Shown in pieces: positions 25,823 through 35,005 of a DNA stretch of 64,000 nucleotides. Position 1 is the first letter of the stretch; every line of letters begins with the position of its first letter. The position numbers were made by a program, and so were the translations under genes. The DNA is from Choristoneura fumiferana (lineage: Eukaryota; Arthropoda; Insecta; Lepidoptera; Tortricidae). Under the pieces are notes generated by a model. The model had not been told where the DNA came from and searched no databases. It saw only the letters and a list, made by a program, of their open reading frames with translations. The DNA lies in the NCBI RefSeq assembly GCF_025370935.1, contig NC_133493.1:107799-171798 (forward strand), in the 5' to 3' direction.

Positions 25823-25892
25823 ATGCCGAATTGTTCAGTTTCCTGCTGTAAAAAGAGATCTGGGACATCAAGCTTGCAAAAAGATTTAACAT
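25823..25892 (+). CDS. THAP-domain first exon
   Basis: ATG in a good context (AAAAATG) gives MPNCSVSCCKKRSGTSSLQK DLT, with the paired cysteines (C4, C9) that start a THAP zinc finger, and then a perfect donor, GTAAGT at 25893. It ends in phase 1, whereas the THAP exons at 18213 and 27956 need phase 2, so at least one middle exon is missing. No matching + strand exon was found downstream in the window; the nearest THAP second half is on the other strand. It may be a stranded exon. Confidence 0.5.
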
Positions 25893-26243
25893 GTAAGTAA
25901 ATTGTTATCGTATTATTGCTATCAAAGTCGTACATTATTGTCAGATTCGTTTACCAACATCGAGTCCGCTAATCCGTACAAATTTCGAATCGGTCAAGCG
26001 ATAAATCCGACTTCGCCGATGAACAACTTAGTGATGTTACTGTCAATGTGTGAGTTTTGAGCATTGTTTTGAGTCTCTTGGAGTCATCTGTACACGAATT
26101 AATAGTGTATTGTTGGATTATTTCTGAGTTAACGTCGTCATTACAGTCAGTTGGCAGTTTTGTTTTTGCATGTAAGTGTGCGAAACTGCACTTGTGTGCA
26201 CATTTCCCCCCGCAACAAACGCCAGAACTCATCATCATCATCC

Positions 26244-26536
26244 CAGCCTATATACGTCCCACTGCTGGGCACAGGCCTCCTCTCAGAACAAGAGGGCTTG
26301 GGCCATAGTTCCCACGCAGGTCCAGTGCGGATTGGGAACTTCGCACGCACCATTGAATCGCTTCGCCGGTTTCTGCAGGATTCCTCACGATGTTTTCCTT
26401 CACCGCAAAGCTCGTGGTAAATTTCAAATGTAATTCCGCACATGAATTTCGAAAAACTCAGAGGTGCGAGCCGGGGTTCGAACCCACGACCCTCTGCTTG
26501 AGAGGCGATAGGTCAAACCACTAGGTCACCACGGCT
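26244..26536 (-). mobile_element. tRNA-derived SINE, family A
   Basis: On the - strand the head is tRNA-like: 'gtggtgacctagtggtttgacc' (A box) and 'gtgggttcgaaccccggctc' (B box). The body contains 'ttcaccgcaaagctcgtgg' and ends near 'cccactgctgggcacaggcctcc'. Same family as 10632-10925. Confidence 0.75.
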
Positions 26537-26587
26537 ACAACTATTAACTACGCCAGAACTATTAACTAGTAATCTACCGCTAAGGCT

Positions 26588-26709
26588 GCAGGGCTACTAC
26601 GAAGCTCAAAGTTCGTATCATACCGCCCCTCTCGCTCTCGTTTTAAATAGTATAAGTGTCAGAGGGAGCGCACGACACGAACTTCGAGTTTCGTAGTAGT
26701 CAGCCCTGC
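26588..26709. repeat. 122-bp foldback element, GGGCTACTACGAA family
   Basis: Ends GCAGGGCTACTACGAAGCTC and ...GAGTTTCGTAGTAGTCAGCCCTGC. The internal arms 'cccctctcgctctcg' and 'gtgtcagagggagcgc' are partly complementary. Intact homologue of the split element at 23195. A further relic lies at about 26950-27060. Confidence 0.75.
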
Positions 26710-27481
26710 TGCTCCCTTCCGGTAGGTAGGCCGCGTTGCTCTAAGATGGCTATGCATGTGAATAGCCTAGCTCTTAATATTTATTTGTCGCAATCCCATT
26801 TTGATTAACATTGTTACTAACCTCCTTTGCTGACCTCTTACTGACCATGGTTACTGATTTTAAGAGTTGCGAAAAACGAGATAACTTGCATGAAAATATA
26901 AACCAAATTTTGCGAAATATACTAAATTTGCAACACTGACGCTACGTACAGGAGTGCTACCACGAAACTCGAAGTTGGAAACTTCGCCCGCAACGAAAGT
27001 TGAACGAAGTTCGTCTGTGAGTGCTACCACGAAGTAATTTCGTTTACGTGTCGTCACAGGGCGGACACGCCATACAAAATACGCGTTCTTGAATCTACAT
27101 AGGCACGACGATGTCTGTACACGCGTCAATGTGTGCGTAAGCTGCACAGGGCTGACTATCGCAAAACCCTAGTACTATAGGGTATGTAGGTATGACTTAA
27201 ATGTGTAAATAAATGTAATCGTTAATCATATATTTTTATTTAAACCTACTTAAAATGTGTCTGTCTGTCTATGTATTTAAGCATTATTATTTTAAATTAC
27301 AACAAATATATGACTACAAACTTGAACGAATTATTCGGTACCTACCTAATTAGTTATTTCATGTCGTATTAATCGCGATACTTTTAGAAAGCATTTTTAT
27401 TAAGAAAAGGAAGTAGACAGGGTAGGATAGGAACCTCAATTTCTCGCGCGCCCACTGACAAGTTGGCGCTTGCTCGCGGAG

Positions 27482-27956
27482 TCACGGCCACCGAGCCGAG
27501 CATTGAACTGCCGGCGCGCGGATTTCACGGAAAATTATGTGACTTTGTACGAGCGACAAATTATTGAATTGACTGATTTTTCGGGTTTTTAGGAAATAAT
27601 TTTCGGAAATAGTTTTATATTCCCTAAGCAATTTTTTTTTACGTGGTGTGTTGGCAGACAAATCTTTCGTAGTCTGTGTTGAACAATCTGAAACACTCGA
27701 AATTGAAGTTTGTGAAGCATCTTCTATTGTTGATATGCGCTGAGAAATACTATATTCAGTTTGAGTATATTTTGTTCGATCTAGACGAATATCTTGTGGC
27801 AAATTTTGAGTCGGAACTGCATCACGTTTTATTTTTTTTGCTAGACGATCTGTATTTTTAAAGTGTAAATCACAAATGTAGTAACTGACGTTTAGATTTT
27901 CCACAGTTTTATTGTTTAAATCTGAACGAACGGACGCTACGACCCATAGTTTGCAC
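27482..27956 (-). pseudogene. THAP-domain protein exon (C-terminal half of the finger plus linker)
   Basis: The - strand frame from the acceptor at 27957 reads CKLWVVASVRSDLNNK, then YYICDLHFKNTDRLAKKIKR and DAVPTQNLP, the end of a THAP zinc finger (C-x2-H then AVPT). A Ser/Thr-rich linker follows, with KDLSANTPRKKKLLREYK, as after the finger in THAP/P-element-type proteins. It stops at 27482 after ARWP, probably by reading into an intron. The exon start needs a phase-2 partner carrying the first two cysteines and the FP segment, which is not seen upstream on this strand. It could be a P-like transposase remnant or part of a host THAP gene. Confidence 0.6.
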
Positions 27957-28318
27957 CTTGAAATTAAAAAAAAAGTAAATGATAATAAAATTTAATCCGT
28001 AGGTACCTACTCGAAGAGCCTAATCGCGTATTATAATAGCGTAATAAGAAAATAGCGTAGTAAGAAAAGAGCAACTGATTAAAATAATTATTACGACCGC
28101 GCGGACGAAAACAAAGTTACAGCGTTCGGAAGATCATGTGAGTGGCGATTCGCGACTGCACGACTGTATAGCGGCATAGAAAGAGATAGGTGCGGAAAGT
28201 ACTTAGGTATCGTTTGTCTAAATTAAGTGTTTAAAAACAAGTGAATAAGTGTATACCTAGTTTATTTTGTAAAGACAATTTGTTATATAATTAGTATAGT
28301 GATTGTAGATAAGATATT
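27816..28318 (-). repeat. 500-bp inverted duplication, right copy
   Basis: Reverse-complement partner of 17852-18353. Differences include one extra base at the splice acceptor (CAAG versus CAG) and single substitutions. There is no obvious target duplication beside either copy. Confidence 0.92.
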
Positions 28319-29358
28319 GATCTATTGATAGGAAAGAATTAATAAATCATTTTTACAAATACCTACCGACTAATATAAGACGTCTATTTATACATTATAG
28401 GTACAAACTTTTAAACCTAGGTATTGGTTTTTTCCCCAGTTACCTAATACCTACATTGTACATGTTGCTAATTAAAGTTGGTTAGGTACCTTACCTACCT
28501 TTTTTCGTCCTTCGGAAATCGAAAAAAACTCCTTTTCTCCTTTTGGCTGTTGACAAACACCCATACAATGAACAGTATATCACCATTTCGCAAAGTTATT
28601 GCTCCCGAACTTAGTGCCGTGCGACGGTGCGGCCGACATACATCGCGTTGCGCGCCCGACTGCTTTCCTACGGTTTTCCTACAATCTGCGCTTGAGGGGT
28701 GGGGTAACTCGAACCGGTGCGGGGCGGAGCGTGTCCATTCTGTATGCCAGTACTATTATATATTCTGTGGTTGCACATAAAAGTGTTCGTGTCCGCATAC
28801 ACCAGCCCCACAGGATGGTACTCGGGCCTTATGTCCTCTGGAACGGCATTGGGTTATAGACGGCTAGAGGCGGGACGTGAAAATTTTTGTCCAGCAACCC
28901 GGAGTAAAAAATGCGAACCAAATTGGCGGCGGAGCAGTGGGTGACGCGGGAGGGGGCGTGGGAGCGCGCGCGCGGCCGTCACGCCATTGTCCTGTTAGTT
29001 GACAGATCTACTAGCCACCCAGAGCTCTTTTTACGTGCGTTGACTTGTATGTGTGCCAATTTTCAACCCAATCAGTTCAGTAGTTTTGAAGCAAATTTGG
29101 TTTTGGTTTGGACAGACGGACAGACACGTCAGTTATCCTATAGGGGTCCCTTTTTTCCTTTACCTTATCCTTCCTAAGGTACCGAACCTTAAAAATAAAT
29201 GTTATTCGTTAGAACTTAATCCGGAGTAACCTTAACTTCCCACTCTTCTTCTTTGGAACGAAACCTTAATTCACGGATAATTTTACCCACATTTAAGGCT
29301 ATACTGATTACTAATACGATACAAGTGGAAATTCATTTATATTAAGTCTTCTTGTTAC
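28319..29358. other. Intergenic with a CpG-rich block
   Basis: 28610-29000 is unusually CpG-rich and has overlapping open frames in all three + frames, which argues against any one being real. The block ends in the 'caatcagttcagtagttttgaag ... gacagacggacag' dispersed-repeat tail (29060-29180). Confidence 0.4.
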
Positions 29359-29607
29359 TCAACTTTCATTAAAAACTTTTTTTTTGTTACTGATCATACC
29401 AGGGTTAATATCCGATGACCGCAAATAAGTGGCATAAGCCTGATTCCCGTTGTGCTTGACGAGCCAAAGATGAATAAAGTAAATGATCAACAACACAATA
29501 AGCAAAACGAAGGTTACTATCAAATGAGCGAATATGCATTTCTCGCCTCTAGTGAATTTTGAATGTATTCTTGTAGAATTATCTGGACGTGAATTCGTTA
29601 GCGACAT
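29359..29607 (-). CDS. Putative 82-residue single-pass membrane protein
   Basis: ATG at 29607 in an insect-consensus context (CAACATG). Residues 1-23 are polar with several Arg/Lys. Residues about 24-50 (CIFAHLIVTFVLLIVLLIIY FIHLWLV) form one strong membrane span. The C-terminal 30 residues are polar (AYATYLRSSDINPG) and end KKKVFNES. An AATATA signal-like hexamer follows the stop. No signal-peptide cleavage site is obvious, so a signal anchor is more likely. I know no homologue. The segment is not part of any repeat I see, and the balanced composition around a single span favours a real gene. It could still be chance, since the region is AT-rich. Confidence 0.4.
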   Translation of the reverse strand: MSLTNSRPDNSTRIHSKFTRGEKCIFAHLIVTFVLLIVLLIIYFIHLWLVKHNGNQAYATYLRSSDINPGMISNKKKVFNES

Positions 29608-29920
29608 GTTGCTAGGCCACCTAGATTTATCCCGGATGGTAAATACTAACCCTAATTCAAAGAGTATAAGTACCTATGTAGGAACCCTAATTACAACCAG
29701 TTAATATGATTTTCGCCTTTTTTTCATATGGGAAAGGCAATGGCATCTGAGTCCATACAGCTTTGTTTCCTTCCTTACACATGTTGGCAGTAGCAGGTAA
29801 TAATAGATTAGGTACTGCCAGAGACTCAAAAGCTTACACGTGGCTTACAGTTAGTTTTTTTTTTTTATTTTCTTCTTGTGGTAGCACCTGTCAGTAAATT
29901 TCCTGCATCCTGTGACATGT

Positions 29921-30074
29921 ACATATCGTCACTACTTTGCGCTACTTTGAAAAAAGCTGGTATCTCAAAATCGATGATCTTTCCGAGTGAACTTAATGAA
30001 CATTGCTTTAGGGGTCAAATTTTCTGACGTATTGATTTGATATACGAGATTTTTTCAAAGTAGTGACGATATGT
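29921..30074. repeat. 154-bp foldback
   Basis: ACATATCGTCACTACTTTG at the left and its exact complement at the right end, with 'ctactttgaaaaaag'/'ttttttcaaag' inward. Confidence 0.75.
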
Positions 30075-31372
30075 AACTTTTTAACTAGATAATTATGATG
30101 AGACAATAACAGTACCGACGTCTAAGAGTAAGAATAGCTCCTTAGAACTGCCATAGTCCCATCGATTTTATATCAGACTAGAGTTTACCCGCGGCTTCGC
30201 ACGCGTAAAAGTAGCCTATGTGTTATTTCAGTCATCCAGCTATCTACATACCAAATTTCATGACTCTAAGCCCAGCGTAAACTGGCGCGCGGCAATGAAT
30301 AGGTATAGAGCTTTACAAACTGCAATGGAGGATAATGAATAGACTTCTTTTTCCCTGAATGGCAACACTGGCATAGATAATAGATAGCTCGTTTTTGGCT
30401 CGAAATTCGAACTTGTGATTTTATTTTGCTTAATATAAAAAATGTACCCACCCAATATCATATTTTCTCAAGTTTTTCGCGATTCCCAAGGTCAAAGAAT
30501 CGAATTGCTTTAAAATTCCAGAGAAATAATGCATTGTTTGGGAGAAACGTGTAAAAATGGTGTTATAGAGCACCATCCTGCTCTGTCTCGTTTTTTTTGT
30601 CCCGTTCTGGCGGTTCGCTTTTATATTATAGATATTTGATAACCTTGAAGTATCACCCACTACTCCGTGGAATAGTATTCGTGTATAGTAAAGTAAAAAA
30701 ACAAATAATAAATTTTACTAAGCAAAGAAAAATCGCGGCATGCACTTTCGCTATGCTTGAGACCGAAAGTGACGAAATGAAAAAATGATCAACGTCATTT
30801 CGTTTCACTAGATGGCCGATTAAAATTAGGCTAAGTTATAGGTTAAAAGTATGATTTAATAAAATGACTGGTATTTTACATTGACAAGTTCGTATGTGAC
30901 ACTCGGTAGGACCCGTGCAGTCAGAATCAGACAGCGTGCTACCGAAGTGTCACGTTAGAAATTATCAAGGTATAGTTAATCAGTAGTTTTCCAAATTCCT
31001 GATAGCATTCGCTGTTAAAATAGGTAACGAAAATGGGTCACCAACTATACCACTTATTTTTTCATAATTTCATTTGTCATAATTTCACTTGCCATACCAA
31101 CGCTTGCTATAAAATAAATAAAACCATTGTGTTTTCTGGATTTCTTTAAATTATCGTCAGTACTTAAAACAAGCACGTAATCTCAAATCTATCGAGGCAC
31201 ACCGAGTAAAGTTTACTGGCGCAATGATGTCAGATTCAACTCTCAATCTGAGTTAAATACCCAGGGTTTACCCAGGGTTATAAATAGGTACTTTAAGAAT
31301 GTAAGGAGCTGTTATCCATAACCTCTGCTTCACTTTTTTAAACCCTAGCGCCTAGACCGTTTATACAGCGCT
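30075..31372. other. Intergenic, nothing assigned
   Basis: 30178-30275 is a reverse copy of the dispersed 'aaatttcatgactctaagccc' family. A small inverted pair (gtgacactcggtag / ctaccgaagtgtcac) lies at 30896-30953. No gene. Confidence 0.4.
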
Positions 31373-31518
31373 TAAGCCGAGTTTTGACTTGCAAGAAAAA
31401 TCGTACAGGTTGCATTAAATTGCAAAGCCGTAAAGCCAACGAGTTTGTAATAGTCAATCGAGCGCCGCAATGAAATGAAACTTGCACGATTTTTCTCGCA
31501 AGTCTAAACTCGGCTTTA
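31373..31518. repeat. Foldback, AAGCCGAGTTTAGACTTGCA family
   Basis: Arms 'taagccgagttttgacttgc'/complement. The middle is shared with 34062-34207 ('ccaacgagtttgtaatagtcaatcgagcgccg', in inverted orientation). Confidence 0.8.
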
Positions 31519-32109
31519 GTGATATTACGAGCTTTTCAAAAGGAGTGACAATACGCCAAATAAAAGTACTCGGGGGTCAATAACCCTTCAGAAACCTTAG
31601 AAATTATTAACAAAAATAAATAACTGCAAACGCAGAATGCAAGCCGTGTTGTTAGTATTGGCGCCAAAACTGCAAACTGAGAAAAACAACATAGTACAAT
31701 AAAAATCCATTTTAACAAATCACAAATTTTATTGCGATGTCATTACAAAAATAACGCGCACACCACACACAGACAATTCGAAAGTAAGCACCTTAAAGAC
31801 AATAATAATACATTCGCGCTTTCTTTTCCACAAGTCATAAATTAAAAATGAACAAATTACTGAAACGAAGTATTATTATTTATTGGAAAATGACTTAAAT
31901 TAGAAAAGCCCTATAATGTAAAATTATAGTTGTAATATGAATTGGCGCCGGAACAATTAATTGCTTAAAAAATACTTTACTCTTAAAAAATATTATTCAG
32001 TCCTAAACTAGGTATATTAGAGGTATAATAATTATAAATGTTAAAAGGTATTCTCGATTGATTCTATGTTACATATTATGGTTAGATTATCAATGCGGTA
32101 CGATTGCTT

Positions 32110-32248
32110 ATGGTAGCCATACACCATCCATCCTATCGTCCAATCGGCATGACGGTGCCGATTGGGTCAGTTAGAACTGACCGTTTGTAGGCGTAGATTG
32201 GCATGACAGTTATTATAACTGTCGTGAAGGATGGTGTATGGCGACCAT
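32110..32248. repeat. 139-bp foldback
   Basis: ATGGTAGCCATACACCATCC at the left and GGATGGTGTATGGCGACCAT at the right. Internal palindromes include 'caatcggcatgacggtgccgattg'. Confidence 0.75.
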
Positions 32249-32319
32249 TATTTAGAACATTTTATTATTTATTGCTGACGAGAGGCATTGTTATATTAGT
32301 TGTTGCCCACATTCTTCAC

Positions 32320-32495
32320 CTTTGCCACGCTAGTCTTACAGAACGCGGTATTGCATTTCGTCGCTTATACAACAATATCGCGTAAGCTGTAAGTTAAAAA
32401 TTGGTTATACTCTAAAATGTACCGAATAGTCTACCGAATGGTATAAAACGTCACATGGCCAATTTTTGACTTACGCGGTATTGTTCTACAAGTGA
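32320..32495. repeat. Foldback around 'acaatatcgcgtaag'
   Basis: 'atacaacaatatcgcgtaagctg ... aaattgg' is followed by its complement 'ccaatttttgacttacgcggtattgttctac'. Confidence 0.6.
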
Positions 32496-32613
32496 CGATT
32501 TGATACTGAAGTGACGTTTTAGTTAAACTCTAATAAAAATGTAAAGATTGATCGAGCAACATCAGCACTAGAACCTTCTTTAAAATTGCACTTCGACTGT
32601 TTAATTAAATTAA

Positions 32614-32816
32614 GATTGGTTTTTTGGAATCTTTTTGTATTTTTTATTTCAATTCCAAATTTTTACTTTTACGGTCATCCCGTAAAACCTAAATTGAAAA
32701 TACAAACTGAAATATAGATGCACAGAAAAAACAGAAAAATAAGACCATCACTGGGAATCGAACCCAGCTCCTCGGTAATCCGTACCGCGTGCTATACCGC
32801 TACACCACTGATGGTC
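32614..32816 (-). mobile_element. tRNA-derived SINE, family B, full copy with tRNA head
   Basis: On the - strand: tRNA-like head (32743-32816), then TTATTTTTCTG..., 'cagtttgtattttcaattta', a short hairpin around TTTTACGGG/CCGTAAAAG, and an A-rich 3' end finishing CCAATC at 32614. Confidence 0.75.
32743..32816 (-). tRNA. tRNA-like head of a SINE (probably not a functional tRNA)
   Basis: 74 bases that fold as a cloverleaf: a perfect 7-bp acceptor stem (GACCATC/GATGGTC) and a perfect 5-bp T stem with loop (CTGGG TTCGATT CCCAG). The anticodon stem is weaker and position 33 appears to be C rather than the conserved T. No genomic equivalent of CCA follows; the SINE body does. I therefore call it SINE-derived. 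Confidence 0.4.
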
Positions 32817-33053
32817 AACGGTACCGACACGAATTAATTAAACTTTAAATCTTATTCATTCCTCGATTTCGAGATACGGCACTATTCCCACTTTTTTGAG
32901 CACTGAGTGATTTTTCCACAGCTATTTTGTGAATAACTTAAAAACATATAAAACAAATTCTTACTAGTGTAAGGAACGAACTATTGCAATATTTTTTCTC
33001 GACAACTGGGCAAAAATCACAAGAATTCGCAGTGCTGACAAAAGGCTGTATAA

Positions 33054-33194
33054 GGGGCTGTTTCACCATCCATTGATTAGCGTTAACCGACGGTTAAATG
33101 TGATGCCGTCTCCGTCTTTTCGAACAAAACAAATAGAGACGGCATCACACCTAACCGCCAGTTAACACTAATCTATGGATGGTGAAACAGCTCC
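33054..33194. repeat. 141-bp PIF/Harbinger-type MITE
   Basis: Ends GGGGCTGTTTCACCATCC and the complement GGATGGTGAAACAGCTCC, flanked by TAA on both sides (33051-33053 and 33195-33197). The arms extend about 55 bases (gatgccgtctc / gagacggcatc). Confidence 0.82.
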
Positions 33195-33226
33195 TAAAAG
33201 TAGTAATAGACCGAAACTTCGAAATT

Positions 33227-33395
33227 AGGGTTTTCGAAGAGGCGAAATATCGCTAGATGGCGTTAGTATCGTGAGGTCCGTTTGACGTTTGCTCGTGATT
33301 GGTTAAAAAACTAAATGAGCCAATCGCAAGCAAACGTCAAACGGACCTGACGGTACTAACGCCATCTAGCGATATTTCACCTCTGTGAAAACCCT
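33227..33395. repeat. 169-bp foldback
   Basis: Arms of about 75 bases beginning AGGGTTTTC and including 'gaaatatcgctagatggcg' and 'ggtccgtttgacgtttgct'. The spacer is only ~20 bases. Confidence 0.82.
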
Positions 33396-34061
33396 CATTG
33401 CGGCTAAAATAACGTTCACTGTATAAGACAGGAATTATTCTAAATAGCGCAATCAATCTAACATTTCACCGTATTCGTAGCGGCTTGTGATATTGGTATG
33501 GAGTAAGTTCGAAATGACGACTGCGAATAAGAAATCACATTTGTGAATCTGGCATGCCAAATAAACAAGATTGGCAAAAAAAAGTACCACTGGCTGTAAG
33601 TATCGCCAGCATAAAACAATTAAATTTCATTGTGCTTTGATCAGCATTAGGAAACGCTATAAAAGTCGTCATGTTAAATAATATACGTATCATATAAGGT
33701 ATTCTTACTGCTATGTATAAAAACTTAATTTCATATTATTTGTTGTATTAATTAGTTTTACGGTGACAGTAGAAGAGTTAAGTGTACTTTGTGTTATTGG
33801 CACAAGAGTTCATAATTGCCCTTGCATTTAACGTGTTGGTCACAATGGTCTGTTTGCAAAGTAATTAGACAACACAAATATTTTCATCTTCAATGCTGCA
33901 ACACTAAACATAACCACCAGAACGACTGAAGTCATATCAGTGTAATCGATTAATGATCAATCATTTGGGAAACTGTGGTATTGGAAGCAGCCTTGTATAC
34001 GTTCACCTTTAATTGTACCCGTAGCTGACGTACTAGGCAAGTATTAGGTTGAAGAGTATGT

Positions 34062-34207
34062 TAAGCCGAGTTTAGACTTGCACGAAAAATCGTGCAAGTT
34101 GCATTACATTGCGGCGCTCGATTGACCACTACAAACTCGTTGGCTTCACGGCCCCGCAATGTAATGCAACTTGCACAATTTCTCTTGCAAGTCTAAACTC
34201 GGCTTTA
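34062..34207. repeat. Foldback, AAGCCGAGTTTAGACTTGCA family
   Basis: Arms 'taagccgagtttagacttgc'/complement with a second palindrome 'aatcgtgcaagttgcattac'/complement. Partner of 31373-31518. Confidence 0.82.
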
Positions 34208-34782
34208 CAGCAATAACATTTGAGACTAGCTTCTTGTATTAGCCTAGCTAAAAGGCAGTTCCTTTCCGCAGATGCAGATGGCGCTTACCGTTTAATGCAC
34301 TCCTAGTGAGCCCACATTACCGATTGAGCGCGATAGATTCAGACCTTGGCAAGTTTCACGAGAGACCTGACAGCTTTCCTGTGGTCTTAGCTAAAGCTAT
34401 CCTTGTCTTAGCCGCCTAGAGTTTCATGAACAGAATGAGAAAAAAAACTTTAGACATGACGGTCAATCCGAGAATTACAAATCAGTTTTCCCTTTCGTAG
34501 GAAATATAAGATGTCGGGAACATATATTTATAAAGCCAGATAGAAAACGTGAGAACATTTTACAGACACTTATTTGATAATTTCGTACTTCTGCACTAAA
34601 ACTTAACAGTACACCTTATCTCTCGCTTATCGCGTAAAACTTTTTGTACTAAAAACTTGAAGGCGTAATGGTTAATTAATTCTAAGTGAGTTAGTGATAT
34701 TGTTTTTTTTTAACGACCCTGTCTATTTTACCTCAGAGCCGTCAAAACAGTGCGCTACGTTTCATTTAATCAAGATAGTATG
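34208..34782. other. Unique sequence up to the BEL insertion
   Basis: No gene or repeat recognised. The BEL 3' LTR begins at 34783. Confidence 0.4.
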
Positions 34783-35005
34783 TGTTCGTACCTCGATGTC
34801 CGTAGGCTGGTACTGCACCACACTTCACTTACACTATAACTATCACTATTTATATATTATTAATTACTACACTGCACTGATTGTTTTTTGAACTGATGAA
34901 GGCTCGCGGCGCACTCCTTCTCAGTGAATTAAAACGGAATGTCATTAGCTAGTTTATTTTAGGGACAGCGCCATCTAGCGGCAGTATTGGTACTAATTCT
35001 CAACA
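34783..35005 (-). repeat. BEL/Pao 3' LTR
   Basis: 223 bp, partner of the LTR at 40653-40875. The polyprotein stop codon (TGA, 35000-35002) falls inside it. Directly upstream on the - strand is the purine-rich GGCGGCGGAGAA, a likely polypurine tract. Confidence 0.92.

Noticed and set aside
28478..29177. Overlapping + strand frames of 75-100 codons
   Set aside because: Three frames open at once in a CpG-rich block, with a dispersed-repeat tail; no domain or splice pattern.
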